Positions 19,105 to 28,469 of a stretch of DNA of 64,000 nt are shown piece after piece. Numbering within the stretch: the stretch's first letter is position 1; each line of letters opens with the position of its first letter. Source of the stretch: Aeromicrobium erythreum (GTDB lineage: Bacteria; Actinomycetota; Actinomycetes; Propionibacteriales; Nocardioidaceae). The translations under genes were made by a program, and so were the position numbers. Under the pieces are notes generated by a model, which searched no databases, had not been told where the DNA came from, and saw nothing but the letters and a program-made list of their open reading frames with translations. The stretch lies in the NCBI RefSeq assembly GCF_001509405.1, contig NZ_CP011502.1, positions 2,542,001 to 2,606,000 on the forward strand, written 5' to 3'.

Positions 19105-19169
19105 CCCCACCTGCCCCCACCTGACCTGGAGGCTTCACTCGGATCGAGAACCCCACTACGCTCCTGCCC

Positions 19170-19682
19170 ATGAGCGAACCGGGGGGACGCGAGCCGTTCT
19201 GGGACGTGGTGCGTCGACGCCACCCCGACGTCGACGTCGTGCTGCTGCCGCCCGCCGAGGCCACGGCGCCTCCCGGGTCGGACCGGGACCCGGTCTCGGT
19301 CGAGACGGCACAGGAGCTGGCCGCCCGGCTCGACCAGGAGTTCGCGTCGGTGTGGGAGCTCCTCCTCGGTGGTCCGCCGGAGCCGTCACCCGTGCGCTGG
19401 ACCAGCAGCCCGGTGCCAGGCACCGCGCGACCCGTCCGCTCCCAGCGCAGCCGGGACGAGCGGGGCGAGGACCTCGTCGGCACGAGCCGCGCCGTCCTCA
19501 CCGACCTGGGCTGGACCACCTCCGAGCCCCAGGCCGGCCTGCCGCTGCTCGTCGCCGAGCGCGACGACCGCGACCTCCGGCTCACGGTGCACGACGGCGC
19601 CGTCCTCCTCGAGGTGCACGGCCCTGCGGTCCCGGTACGCCCGAGGACGCTCCGGGCACTGCGGGCGGAGGCCCGGTCGTGA
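19170..19682 (+). CDS. Hypothetical first gene of an ESX-like operon
   Basis: The 170-residue soluble protein has no recognised domain. It has an acidic/Pro-rich middle (about 30-95) and a C-terminal beta-rich part (LPLLVAERDDRDLRLTVHDGAVLLEVHG). TACGCT (19157-19162) lies 7 nt before the ATG, indicating a leaderless operon promoter. Its stop overlaps the GTG of the next gene. Given the neighbours it may be a chaperone or partner for the secreted helical proteins, but this is inference. Confidence 0.7.
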   Translation: MSEPGGREPFWDVVRRRHPDVDVVLLPPAEATAPPGSDRDPVSVETAQELAARLDQEFASVWELLLGGPPEPSPVRWTSSPVPGTARPVRSQRSRDERGEDLVGTSRAVLTDLGWTTSEPQAGLPLLVAERDDRDLRLTVHDGAVLLEVHGPAVPVRPRTLRALRAEARS

Positions 19683-19993
19683 GCGGCGCCTGGTCCGTCC
19701 AGCCCGGCTCCCTCATGCGCGCCTCCACCGACTGGCGTGACCGTGCCGACGCGCTGGAGGGCACCGCGAAGCGGCTGCGCCTGGCCGACCAGTCCGGCTT
19801 CCCGCCCTCCGTCGAGGGCGCCGCCGCCGCCTTCGTGAGGGAGTGGGCCACGATGGTCGACGACCTGGCCGAGACCGCCCGCGACTTCGAGGACAGGATG
19901 ATGGAGGCGCACGGGGCCTACGTCGAGTCCGACGTCCGCAGCCAGGAGTCCTTCCAGGAGTGGCTGCTGCAGATGGGCGGGGGCGAGCGATGA
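19679..19993 (+). CDS. WXG100/EspC-like small helical protein
   Basis: The 104-residue all-helical protein has the size and heptad pattern of ESX (type VII) substrates of the WXG100/EspC kind. Its two predicted helices are separated around FPPSVEG instead of a strict WxG turn. It begins GTG overlapping the previous stop, and its own stop overlaps the start of the hydrolase gene (ATGA). Similar small proteins dimerise with or guide secretion of the adjacent larger substrate. No ESX ATPase is in the window. Confidence 0.65.
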   Translation: MSGAWSVQPGSLMRASTDWRDRADALEGTAKRLRLADQSGFPPSVEGAAAAFVREWATMVDDLAETARDFEDRMMEAHGAYVESDVRSQESFQEWLLQMGGGER

Positions 19994-21768
19994 GCACGGT
20001 CACGATCACGATCCCCGCCGCTCCCGTGGCGGTGGCCCCCGTGCCCGGCGACGCCGCCGCGCTCCGCGACTTCGCCGCGGACCTGCTCACCGTCTCCTCC
20101 GGTCTCGACGACCTCGCCACCTTCGCCGGTGACGTGCTGAGCGGGGAGCACTGGGAGGGCGAGGCCGCGGAGGCGTACCGGCGGGCCGCCGTCGGCACCG
20201 CCGACGACGCCGACGACCGCTCGCTCGTGCTGCGCAAGGTCAGCGGCCAGGTCGAGGACTACGCCACCGGACTCGCCGACCGCAAGCGTCGGCGCGACGG
20301 CCTCGTGGAGCGTCGGTCCACGCTCCTCTCGCGCCGCGAGGACCTCACGGCCGACGTCCGCGCCGCCGTCGACGTGAGCGACGAGGCGATCCAGACGCTC
20401 CAGCAGCGTGCCGAGCAGCTGCGGCTCGACGTCGAGGCGTTCGACCGCGACCACGCCGACCTCCAGCAGGACTGCCGCACCGCCGACGAGCAGATCGCGC
20501 AGAAGCTGCAGGCCGTCGACTCCTCGGCCGAGGTGACCCGCGCCGCCGTCGGCCTCGTCGACCCCGCCGACGCGCTCCTGGACCGCCCCGGGGCCCCGGG
20601 CACGGACGGCGCGACCCCCGCCAGCGTGCACGACTGGTGGACCTCGCTCGACGCGTCCCAGCAGCAGGCACTCATCGCCGCGCACCCGCAGATCATCGGC
20701 AACACCGACGGCATCCCCACCGCCGCGCGCGACGAGGCGAACCGGATCTCGCTCGCGCTCGACCTCGACCGGCTGGAGACCCGCGAGGACGACGGCGGGT
20801 CCCTGACCTTCGCCGAACGACGGCACCTCGAGCGGGCCCAGGCGGCCCAGACCGCGCTCGACGACGTGGCGGCCCGCAGGGACCCCGTGACGAACGAGCC
20901 GCTCGAGGGCTTCCTGAGCCTCTACGACCCCACGGCGTTCGGCGGGGACGGCGCCGTGGCCGTCTCGGTCGGCAACCCCGACACCGCCCAGAACGTGTCG
21001 GTGTCGGTGCCCGGCATGCTCAACGACGGCGCCTCCATCGAGGGTGGCACCGAGAGCGTGGGCAACCTCTACGCCACCGCGCGCCTGGCGAACCCCGGCC
21101 AGTCCGTGGCCTCCACGATGTGGATCGGGTACGACGCGCCCTCGAACTTCGGCGTGCACGGGCTCGACACCCTCCAGGTGATCGACGAGGGCCTCGCCGA
21201 CGCCGGTGGCGAGCGCCTAGCGGACTTCCTGGACGGGATGCGCGAGGTACGCGACGAGGACGTCCACGGCCGCGCCCACCTGACGGTGATCGGCCACAGC
21301 TACGGGTCCACCACGGTCGGCAACGCCGCCACCGACCACGGGATCCCCGCCGATGACGTCGTGCTCATCGGCAGCCCCGGTGCGGGCCACGCCGCCGACC
21401 ACGCCACCGACCTCGGTCTGCCGGCCGCCCACGTCTGGGCCGGGTCGGCCAGCGAGGACGCCGTCAGCCACCTCGCCCGCAACGGCTGGGTCGGGACGGG
21501 CCTCGGGCTCGACCCCACCGACGAGGACTTCGGGGCCCAGCGCTTCCAGGCCGAGAACGTCGCTCGCGGGACCCACGACTGGATCTGGGACCACAACCAG
21601 TACTACCAACCGAACACGGAGTCGCTCTACAACATGGGCCAGATCGTCGCCGGCAACGACGACGCCGTGCTGGACGCCGAGCACCGTCACGACCCGTGGT
21701 ACGGGCCGATGCAGGACCCCGAGGAAGATCGACAGCCCGCGCGCCGCGACACCGGGTTCGAGCCGTGA
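19990..21768 (+). CDS. DUF1023-type alpha/beta hydrolase with N-terminal helical WXG-like domain
   Basis: This is a 592-residue fusion. Residues 1-200 are helical, with HWEGEAAEAYRRA (54-66) giving a W-E-G turn like WXG100 proteins, then a long coiled coil. The C-terminal ~270 residues are a DUF1023 alpha/beta hydrolase with nucleophile elbow GHSYGS (S437 the likely nucleophile) and a later YQPNTESLYNMGQI region. No Sec signal is present, so ESX-type export is a reasonable hypothesis. It overlaps both neighbours by 4 bp. It could be a cell-wall or lipid esterase or a secreted toxin. The following lipoprotein might act with it. Confidence 0.8.
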   Translation: MSTVTITIPAAPVAVAPVPGDAAALRDFAADLLTVSSGLDDLATFAGDVLSGEHWEGEAAEAYRRAAVGTADDADDRSLVLRKVSGQVEDYATGLADRKRRRDGLVERRSTLLSRREDLTADVRAAVDVSDEAIQTLQQRAEQLRLDVEAFDRDHADLQQDCRTADEQIAQKLQAVDSSAEVTRAAVGLVDPADALLDRPGAPGTDGATPASVHDWWTSLDASQQQALIAAHPQIIGNTDGIPTAARDEANRISLALDLDRLETREDDGGSLTFAERRHLERAQAAQTALDDVAARRDPVTNEPLEGFLSLYDPTAFGGDGAVAVSVGNPDTAQNVSVSVPGMLNDGASIEGGTESVGNLYATARLANPGQSVASTMWIGYDAPSNFGVHGLDTLQVIDEGLADAGGERLADFLDGMREVRDEDVHGRAHLTVIGHSYGSTTVGNAATDHGIPADDVVLIGSPGAGHAADHATDLGLPAAHVWAGSASEDAVSHLARNGWVGTGLGLDPTDEDFGAQRFQAENVARGTHDWIWDHNQYYQPNTESLYNMGQIVAGNDDAVLDAEHRHDPWYGPMQDPEEDRQPARRDTGFEP

Positions 21769-22301
21769 GCCGCGCCATGAGAGGGATGATCGCGATGGGT
21801 CTCCTGGCCCTGCTGCTCTCCGCCTGCGGAGGCGGTGACGACGACGTGCCCGAGGGTCGCGAGGGGTTGAGCGTGATCAAGACCCGCGCCGACCGTGGCC
21901 TCGCCGAGGCCACCGACGCGGTGGGCGCGGTGGTCCGCGCCGAGCCCCGCGACGTCCGAGGCGCCTACGTCCAGGCCGGGTCCTCCGGCAGCACCCTCCT
22001 CTACGCCTACGAGGCCCAGGCGACCTTTCGCACGCAGCAGCCGGTCGACCCCGAGGAGGTCCGCACGACCCTCGTCGACCTCGGCCTCGAGACGTCGGAG
22101 GTGCTGGACGGACTCGACGGAGGACGCAGCATCACCGCGAGCGCCGACGACCACGTGGTGTCCGTCGACCTCGACGCCGGGCGGACGCGACTCACCCTGA
22201 CGTCGCAGACCTCCGGAGCGGAGCTCCAGGCCTCCACCCTCTCCACCGAGGAGAAGGCGGACCTCCGCGAGCCCAAGCCGCTCTCCCTCGACCTCGACTG
22301 A
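21765..22301 (+). CDS. Small lipoprotein
   Basis: The 178-residue product starts at GTG 21765 overlapping the hydrolase stop. ATG 21777 is an alternative. A short hydrophobic signal ends in the lipobox LLLSAC (C21 from the GTG), followed by GGGDDD, so it should be a membrane-anchored lipoprotein outside the cytoplasm. The mature part is mixed alpha/beta with no recognised domain. As last gene of the ESX-like operon it could be an accessory or immunity-like partner of the hydrolase. That is inference. Confidence 0.8.
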   Translation: MSRAMRGMIAMGLLALLLSACGGGDDDVPEGREGLSVIKTRADRGLAEATDAVGAVVRAEPRDVRGAYVQAGSSGSTLLYAYEAQATFRTQQPVDPEEVRTTLVDLGLETSEVLDGLDGGRSITASADDHVVSVDLDAGRTRLTLTSQTSGAELQASTLSTEEKADLREPKPLSLDLD

Positions 22302-22307
22302 ACCGCG

Positions 22308-22390
22308 ACGGCCCGGCACCCCCGCGCACCCGTCCGCCGCCCACGGCCCGGCGCCCCGCGCACCCCTTCGCCGCCCACGGCCCGGCACCC
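22308..22390. repeat. Three ~34-bp GC-rich tandem repeats before valS
   Basis: The word ACGGCCCGGC starts at 22308, 22343 and 22377, each followed by CCCC-rich sequence and CGCGCACCC in the first two units, giving a period of 34-35 bp. The array fills the gap between the lipoprotein gene and the valS promoter. No coding potential is seen. Confidence 0.7.
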
Positions 22391-22406
22391 CCGCCGGGGC
22401 ACCTCC

Positions 22407-22412
22407 TAGACT
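22407..22412 (+). promoter_or_regulatory. -10 box for leaderless valS
   Basis: TAGACT lies 8 nt before GTG 22421, so transcription should start at or next to the start codon. There is no Shine-Dalgarno sequence in the 8-nt gap that would suit a leadered start. Confidence 0.5.
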
Positions 22413-22420
22413 GTCCTCCC

Positions 22421-25018
22421 GTGACCACCGCACAGAACCGCGTCCCCGCCAAGCCCGCCCTCGAAGGTCTCGAGGAGCGCTGGAGCGGGGTATGGGCCGA
22501 GCAGGGCACGTACGCGTTCGACCGGACGAAGAGCCGCGACGAGGTGTACTCCATCGACACCCCGCCGCCCACCGTCTCGGGCTCCCTGCACGTCGGTCAC
22601 GTGTTCAGCTACACCCACACCGACCTCGTCGCCCGCTACCAGCGGATGAGCGGCAAGGAGGTGTTCTACCCGATGGGCTGGGACGACAACGGCCTGCCCA
22701 CCGAGCGTCGGGTGCAGAACTACTACGGCGTGCGCTGCGACCCGTCACTGCCCTACGACGCCGACTTCACCCCGCCCGCCAAGCCCGACACGGGTTCGAA
22801 GAGCGGGGGGAAGCAGGTGCCGATCAGCCGGCGCAACTTCATCGAGCTGTGCAACGAGCTCGTGGTCGAGGACGAGAAGGTCTTCGAGAGGCTGTGGCGC
22901 ACCCTCGGCCTGTCGGTCGACTGGAGCCAGACGTACACCACCATCGGCGCCGACGCGCAGGCCACGAGCCAGCGCGCGTTCCTGCGCAACGTCGGCCGCG
23001 GCGAGGCGTACATGCAGGACGCCCCCACGCTCTGGGACGTCACCTTCCAGACCGCGGTGGCGCAGGCCGAGCTCGAGGCGCGCGACTACCCCGGCGCCTA
23101 CCACCGGGTCGCCTACCACCTGCCCGACGGCAGCACGGTGCACGTCGAGACGACGCGCCCCGAGCTGACGCCCGCCGCCGTCGCGCTCATCGCCCACCCC
23201 GACGACGAGCGGTACTCCCACCTCTTCGGCGGCACCGCCACGTCGCCGCTGTTCGGCGTCGAGGTGCCCATCCACTCCAGCACGCTCGCCGACCCCGAGA
23301 AGGGCTCCGGCATCGTGCACTGCTGCACGTTCGGCGACCTGACCGACGTGCAGTGGTGGCGTGAGCTGCAGCTGCCCAACCGCACCGTGATCGGCCGCGA
23401 CGGCCGCGTGCTGCGCGACGTGCCCGAGTGGATCGCGGGCGGCCCGGGCGAGCAGCTGTGGGCCGAGCTGGCCGGCAAGACGACGTTCAGCGCGCGCGAG
23501 GCGATCGTGCAGGCGCTGCGCGACAGCGGCGACCTCGACGGCGAGCCCCAGCCGACGCAGCGCGTCGCCAACTTCTACGAGCGTGGCGAGAAGCCGCTCG
23601 AGATCGTCTCCACGCGCCAGTGGTACGTCAAGAACGGCGGCCGCGACGCCGATCTGCGCGCGGCGCTCGTCGCTCGCGGCGACGAGATCCACTGGACTCC
23701 CGGCTACATGCAGAGCCGGTACACCAACTGGATCGAGGGTCTGAACGGCGACTGGCTGATCAGCCGCCAGCGCTTCTTCGGCATCCCGTTCCCGGTCTGG
23801 TACCGCCTCGACGCCGAGGGCCAGCCCGACTACGACGAGCCGATCTTCGCCGCCGAGGACACGCTGCCGGTCGACCCCGCGTCGCAGGCCCCGCCCGGCT
23901 TCGAGGAGTCCCAGCGCGGCCAGGCCGGCGGCTTCGTCGCCGACCCCGACGTGCTCGACACCTGGGCCACGTCGTCGCTGACCCCGCAGATCGTGTGCGG
24001 CTGGGAGCGCGACGCCGACCTCTTCGAGCGCACGTTCCCGATGGACCTGCGCCCGCAGGGTCACGACATCATCCGCACCTGGCTGTTCTCGACCGTCGTG
24101 CGCTCGCACCAGGAGTTCGGGCAGGTCCCGTGGAGCCACACGGCGCTGTCGGGCTTCGTGGTCGACCCCGACCGCAAGAAGATGAGCAAGTCCAAGGGCA
24201 ACGTCGTCGTGCCCGACGAGATCCTCGACAAGTACGGCGCCGACGCCGTGCGCTGGCGCGCCGCCCTGGCACGTCCCGGCTCGGACTCCCCCTTCGACGA
24301 GACGCAGATGAAGGTCGGACGTCGCCTGGCGATGAAGGTGCTGAACGCGAGCAAGTTCGTGCTCGCGGCCCCCGAGGACTACGGTCTCGGCGCGACCGCC
24401 GCCGACCTCGACCTCGCCCGCGTGACCGAGCCGCTCGACCGGTCGGTCCTCGCTGCGCTCGGCCGGGTCGTCGAGCAGGCGACCGCTCACTTCGAGGCGT
24501 ACGACTACTCGTCGGCGCTGGAGGTCACGGAGAAGTTCTTCTGGGACTTCTGCGACGACTACCTCGAGCTCGTCAAGGAACGCGCGCGCCGCGACGACGA
24601 GGGCGGGACGTCGGCGAAGGCCACGTTCGTGCTCGCGCTGTCGACCCAGCTGCGCCTGCTCGCGCCGTTCCTGCCGTACGTGACCGAGGAGGTCTGGAGC
24701 TGGTGGCAGGAGGGCTCGGTGCACCGTGCGGCGTGGCCGAGCGTCGACGACGTCGCCGTCGACGGTGACGTCGCCCTGCTGCCGACCGCCGCCGAGGCGC
24801 TCGCGGGCATCCGTGGCGCGAAGTCGGTGGCCAAGGTGAGCCAGCGCACCGAGGTGTCGGCAGTGACCGTCCGCGGACCGCAGACGTCGCTCGACCGCCT
24901 CCTGCTGGCCGTCGACGACGTGCGGGCCGCAGGTCGCGTGACCGGTGAGCTGACGACGTCGGCCGACGACTCGACCACCGAGCTCGTCACCGACGCCACC
25001 CTCGCCCCCACCGAGTAG
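22421..25018 (+). CDS. valS: Valine--tRNA ligase
   Basis: The 865-residue class I synthetase charges tRNA-Val. The HIGH-type motif is HVGH (57-60) and the KMSKS loop is exact (587-591). The editing domain holds [19 protein letters not shown]. The C-terminal anticodon-binding and short coiled regions end normally. Length is on the short side for ValRS but typical of this actinobacterial type. The gene is monocistronic: the divergent-word palindrome array follows, then a convergent gene. Confidence 0.96.
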   Translation: MTTAQNRVPAKPALEGLEERWSGVWAEQGTYAFDRTKSRDEVYSIDTPPPTVSGSLHVGHVFSYTHTDLVARYQRMSGKEVFYPMGWDDNGLPTERRVQNYYGVRCDPSLPYDADFTPPAKPDTGSKSGGKQVPISRRNFIELCNELVVEDEKVFERLWRTLGLSVDWSQTYTTIGADAQATSQRAFLRNVGRGEAYMQDAPTLWDVTFQTAVAQAELEARDYPGAYHRVAYHLPDGSTVHVETTRPELTPAAVALIAHPDDERYSHLFGGTATSPLFGVEVPIHSSTLADPEKGSGIVHCCTFGDLTDVQWWRELQLPNRTVIGRDGRVLRDVPEWIAGGPGEQLWAELAGKTTFSAREAIVQALRDSGDLDGEPQPTQRVANFYERGEKPLEIVSTRQWYVKNGGRDADLRAALVARGDEIHWTPGYMQSRYTNWIEGLNGDWLISRQRFFGIPFPVWYRLDAEGQPDYDEPIFAAEDTLPVDPASQAPPGFEESQRGQAGGFVADPDVLDTWATSSLTPQIVCGWERDADLFERTFPMDLRPQGHDIIRTWLFSTVVRSHQEFGQVPWSHTALSGFVVDPDRKKMSKSKGNVVVPDEILDKYGADAVRWRAALARPGSDSPFDETQMKVGRRLAMKVLNASKFVLAAPEDYGLGATAADLDLARVTEPLDRSVLAALGRVVEQATAHFEAYDYSSALEVTEKFFWDFCDDYLELVKERARRDDEGGTSAKATFVLALSTQLRLLAPFLPYVTEEVWSWWQEGSVHRAAWPSVDDVAVDGDVALLPTAAEALAGIRGAKSVAKVSQRTEVSAVTVRGPQTSLDRLLLAVDDVRAAGRVTGELTTSADDSTTELVTDATLAPTE

Positions 25019-25031
25019 CCCCTTCCCCTCG

Positions 25032-25185
25032 CGCACGTTTACGTGGGGCCCCACGCAAGCACGCACTTCTGGCGCATGTTTGCGTGGGGGCGAGCCGGTT
25101 TACGTGGGGCCCCACGTGAACGTGCACCTACGGCGCATGTTTGCGTGGGGGCGAGCTCGTTTGCGTGGGGCCCCACGCAAACGAG
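25032..25185. repeat. Three palindromes with exact 61-bp period in a convergent gap
   Basis: Palindromes with GGGG/CCCC centres lie at 25048/25049, 25109/25110 and 25170/25171, exactly 61 bp apart. The third is perfect over 30 bp (25156-25185), and the others are perfect over 14-16 bp with near-matches beyond. Between them lie half-copies reading GGCGCATGTTTGCGTGGGGG. The array sits between the ends of valS and the saccharopine-dehydrogenase-like gene and could act as bidirectional terminators. Confidence 0.85.
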
Positions 25186-25203
25186 CAGAGTCCGCGCGCT
25201 CGG

Positions 25204-26361
25204 TCAGGCGGTCTCGAGGGTCTCGAAGCGGATGCCGGCGGCCTGGAGGCGCTCGATGAGCGGGCGGCCCATGGCGACGGCGGTGGTGGTCTGGCCGGCG
25301 ACCTTCGGCACGTCGTCGAACGCGAGGCACAGCGCCGACTCGCTGAGCATCTTCGCCGTCTCGTCGTAGCCCGGGTCGCCGCCGCTCACCTGCGTGACGA
25401 CCCGCTTGCCGCCGCCCTCACCGACCAGGCGGAGCGAGAACCACGACGACGCGCGCTTCTCCGGGCTGGGACCGTCGCCCTGCGCGCGCAGCTTCAGCAG
25501 CGCCTTGCGGGTCGGCGCGAGCTGCGAGCCCGCGAGCAGGACGCCCGCCCCGACCACGGTGCCGGCGAGGACGGGGAGCTTCGTGAACTGGGCGAAGTGG
25601 GAGTACGTGAACTGCGGGCCGTAGCGCTCGAGGGCGCGCGCCGAGCGCAGCACGACCTGCGGGTCGATGGTCGGGAGCGGGAGCGCCCAGCCCTTACCGC
25701 CGGCGCCTCGCCCGATCGAGCCGCCGCCGCGGACCGAGCGGCCCTGCGGACGCTGCTCGCGCTGCTTGCGCTCCTTGGCCGTGGCGGCCGACTGGCGCAG
25801 CCGCGAGAACGCGCCGATGGCCGAGTGGTACGTGCCGCCCGACGCCGTCCCCCCGGCGCGGATGTAGCCCTTCACGTCGATCGGGACGCCCTCCGGCAGC
25901 TGCTCGACGGTGTACAGCACGCCGAGGTCGTAGGGGATCGAGTCGAAGCCGCACGCGTGCACGAGCGTCGCGCCGGTGCGCAGCGCGGTCTCCTGGTGCT
26001 CCAACCAGGTGCGATCCACGAACTCGGGCTCGCCGGTCAGGTCGACGTAGGCGATGCCGGCCTCCGCGGCCGCCCTGACGGCCGGGTCGCCGTGCTGGAC
26101 GTACGGACCGACGGTCGAGATGAGCACGCGCGTGCCCTCGGCCATCGCCCGCATCGAGGCGGCGTCGGACACGTCGGCCAGCACGATCTCGGGCGCCGTG
26201 CCGCCGGCGGCCTCGACCTCGTCGACCACGTTCTGCAGCTTGGCGGCGCTGCGCCCGGCGACGGCCCACGTCCCGCCCTCGGGCAGGTGGGTGCCGAGGT
26301 AGACGGCGGTGAGCGTGCCGGTGAACCCGGTGGCCCCGAACAGGGTGATGTCGACGGTCAT
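25204..26361 (-). CDS. Saccharopine dehydrogenase-like / trans-acting enoyl reductase family protein
   Basis: The 385-residue protein starts with a Rossmann nucleotide-binding strand VDITLFGATGFTG (glycines in 9-15) and follows the actinobacterial saccharopine-dehydrogenase-like fold. This includes homologues of mycobacterial trans-acting enoyl reductases used in phthiocerol lipid synthesis. The exact reaction is not certain here, as no polyketide genes are nearby. TAGGGT (complement of 26368-26373) is 6 nt from the ATG, suggesting a leaderless transcript. Confidence 0.85.
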   Translation of the reverse strand: MTVDITLFGATGFTGTLTAVYLGTHLPEGGTWAVAGRSAAKLQNVVDEVEAAGGTAPEIVLADVSDAASMRAMAEGTRVLISTVGPYVQHGDPAVRAAAEAGIAYVDLTGEPEFVDRTWLEHQETALRTGATLVHACGFDSIPYDLGVLYTVEQLPEGVPIDVKGYIRAGGTASGGTYHSAIGAFSRLRQSAATAKERKQREQRPQGRSVRGGGSIGRGAGGKGWALPLPTIDPQVVLRSARALERYGPQFTYSHFAQFTKLPVLAGTVVGAGVLLAGSQLAPTRKALLKLRAQGDGPSPEKRASSWFSLRLVGEGGGKRVVTQVSGGDPGYDETAKMLSESALCLAFDDVPKVAGQTTTAVAMGRPLIERLQAAGIRFETLETA

Positions 26362-26405
26362 GTCGCGACCCTAGCGCGCACCCGTCGAGCACCCGCAGGA
26401 CGGCG

Positions 26406-26441
26406 GACGCCCTCCCCCGGCAGCAGCCGGAGGAGGGCGTC
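26406..26441 (-). terminator. Terminator hairpin after clpX
   Basis: GACGCCCTCC with CCCGGC on one arm pairs with GCCGG and GGAGGGCGTC on the other around an AGCA loop, just 17 bp beyond the clpX stop. No long U tract is seen, as is usual in high-GC actinobacteria. Confidence 0.75.
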
Positions 26442-26458
26442 GACGAGACCTGGTCCGC

Positions 26459-27733
26459 TCAGGAGGCCTTCTTGGCCACCTCGTCGCGGGTGAGGACGGT
26501 CGGGCCCTCCTCGCCGCGGACGGTCGCGCCGGTGACGACGACCTTGGCGACGTCGTCGCGCGAGGGGATGTCGTACATGACGGGCTGCAGCACGTGCTCG
26601 ATGATCGAGCGCAGACCGCGGGCGCCGGTGTCGCGGGCGAGCGCGAGGTCGGCCATGGCCTCGCAGGCGTCGTCGGTGAACTCCAGCTCGACGTCGTCGA
26701 GCTCGAAGAGCCGCACGAACTGCTTGGTGAGCGCGTTGCGCGGCTCGGTGAGGATGGAGACCAGCGCCGGCTTGTCGAGCTTGTCGACCGCGGCGATGAC
26801 CGGCAGACGGCCGATGAACTCGGGGATGAGGCCGAACTTCAGCAGGTCCTCCGGCAGCACCTGGGAGAACAGCTTCTCCGGGGCGGTCTCGGGCTTCTTC
26901 TCCGCGACGCCGCCGGTGTTGAACCCCAGGCCGACCTTGCCGCTGCGCTGCTCGATGATCTCCTCGAGCCCCGCGAACGCGCCACCGACGATGAACAGCA
27001 CGTTGGTGGTGTCGATCTGGATGAACTCCTGGTGCGGGTGCTTGCGCCCACCCTGGGGCGGCACCGACGCGGTCGTGCCCTCGAGGATCTTCAGCAGCGC
27101 CTGCTGCACGCCCTCGCCCGACACGTCGCGGGTGATCGACGGGTTCTCGGCCTTGCGCGAGATCTTGTCGACCTCGTCGATGTAGATGATGCCCGTCTCG
27201 GCCTTCTTGACGTCGTAGTCGGCGGCCTGGATGAGCTTGAGGAGGATGTTCTCGACGTCCTCACCGACGTAGCCGGCCTCGGTGAGGGCGGTGGCGTCGG
27301 CGATGGCGAACGGGACGTTCAGCATGCGCGCGAGGGTCTGGGCGAGGTAGGTCTTGCCGCAGCCCGTGGGGCCGACCATGAGGATGTTGGACTTCGCCAG
27401 CTCGACACCGTCGTCCTTGGCGCGTCCGGTGGTGGCCTGGGCCTGCACGCGCTTGTAGTGGTTGTAGACGGCCACCGCGAGGTTCTTCTTCGCGTTGTCC
27501 TGGCCCACCACGTAGCCGTTGAGGAACTCGAAGATCTCGTGCGGCTTGGGCAGCTCGCCGAGGCTCAGCTCGGCACCCTCGGCCAGCTCCTCCTCGATGA
27601 TCTCGTTGCAGAGGTCGATGCACTCGTCGCAGATGTACACGCCGGGGCCGGCGATGAGCTTCTTGACCTGCTTCTGGCTCTTGCCGCAGAACGAGCACTT
27701 CAAGAGGTCGGCGGTCTCACCGATGCGTGCCAC
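26459..27733 (-). CDS. clpX: ATP-dependent Clp protease ATPase subunit ClpX
   Basis: ClpX unfolds substrates and feeds them to ClpP. With GTG 27733 as start (AAGGGAG upstream) the protein is 424 residues, the family norm, and begins [18 protein letters not shown]. The zinc-binding domain has C13, C16, C35 and C38. Walker A is GPTGCGKT (121-128) and Walker [11 protein letters not shown]. An upstream GTG at 27766 would add eleven unusual residues. It lies downstream of clpP2 but a strong hairpin separates them. Confidence 0.97.
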   Translation of the reverse strand: MARIGETADLLKCSFCGKSQKQVKKLIAGPGVYICDECIDLCNEIIEEELAEGAELSLGELPKPHEIFEFLNGYVVGQDNAKKNLAVAVYNHYKRVQAQATTGRAKDDGVELAKSNILMVGPTGCGKTYLAQTLARMLNVPFAIADATALTEAGYVGEDVENILLKLIQAADYDVKKAETGIIYIDEVDKISRKAENPSITRDVSGEGVQQALLKILEGTTASVPPQGGRKHPHQEFIQIDTTNVLFIVGGAFAGLEEIIEQRSGKVGLGFNTGGVAEKKPETAPEKLFSQVLPEDLLKFGLIPEFIGRLPVIAAVDKLDKPALVSILTEPRNALTKQFVRLFELDDVELEFTDDACEAMADLALARDTGARGLRSIIEHVLQPVMYDIPSRDDVAKVVVTGATVRGEEGPTVLTRDEVAKKAS

Positions 27734-27826
27734 GGGCGCGCTCCCTTCCGTCGGACGAACACTCACGACGCGGACGTCGTGTCGCCAGCCTCACACTACC
27801 GGCCGGCTCGGACCACCACCTGCGAA

Positions 27827-27861
27827 CCGGCGACGCCACGCGCGTGTCGTGGCGTCGCCGG
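27827..27861 (-). terminator. Terminator hairpin after clpP2
   Basis: CCGGCGACGCCACG (27827-27840) pairs perfectly with CGTGGCGTCGCCGG (27848-27861) around a 7-nt loop, 6 bp past the clpP2 stop. It should end the clpP1-clpP2 transcript before clpX. Confidence 0.8.
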
Positions 27862-27866
27862 GTCGG

Positions 27867-28469
27867 TCAGACGGCGGGGGTCTTCAGCGAGTCGAAGACC
27901 TGGTCGATGATCCCGTACTCCTTGGCCTGCTCGGCCGTCAGGATCTTGTCGCGCTCGACGTCCTTGCTGACGTCCTCGGGCGTCTTGCCGGTCGCGTCGG
28001 CGATCATCTGCTCCATCAGCGAGCGCATGCGCAGGATCTCGTTGGCCTGGATCTCCAGGTCGGAGATCTGGCCGCCGGTGCCCTCGGTGTACGGCTGGTG
28101 GATGAGGATGCGGCTGTTCGGCAGCGCGTAGCGCTTGCCGGGCGTGCCGGCGGCCAGCAGGACCGCGGCGGCGGAGGCCGCCTGGCCCAGGCAGACGGTC
28201 TGCACGTCGGACTTGAGGTAGCGCATCGTGTCGTAGATGGCCGTCATCGCGGTGAACGAGCCACCCGGGCTGTTGATGTACAGCTGGATGTCGCGGTCGG
28301 CGTCCATCTGCTGCAGGCAGAGCAGCTGCGCCATGACCGCGTTGGCCACGTCGTCGCTGATCGGCGTGCCGACGAAGATGATGCGGTCCTCGAACAGCTT
28401 CGCGTAGGGGTCGATGCGCCGGAACCCGTAGGACGTGCGCTCTTCCCACTGGGGGATGTAGTAGCTCAT
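27867..28469 (-). CDS. clpP2: ATP-dependent Clp protease proteolytic subunit ClpP2
   Basis: This 200-residue serine peptidase forms one ring of the ClpP1P2 tetradecamer. The catalytic triad is S99 (GQAAS), H124 (ILIHQPY) and D174 (VERDK). [29 protein letters not shown] is the actinobacterial ClpP2-type N-terminus. The ATG overlaps the clpP1 stop (28466-28469), so the two rings are translationally coupled. Confidence 0.96.
   Translation of the reverse strand: MSYYIPQWEERTSYGFRRIDPYAKLFEDRIIFVGTPISDDVANAVMAQLLCLQQMDADRDIQLYINSPGGSFTAMTAIYDTMRYLKSDVQTVCLGQAASAAAVLLAAGTPGKRYALPNSRILIHQPYTEGTGGQISDLEIQANEILRMRSLMEQMIADATGKTPEDVSKDVERDKILTAEQAKEYGIIDQVFDSLKTPAV

Noticed and set aside
27734-27766. 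Longer clpX start at GTG 27766
   Set aside because: The added residues do not belong to the family, and GTG 27733 has a good Shine-Dalgarno and gives the conserved [10 protein letters not shown] beginning.
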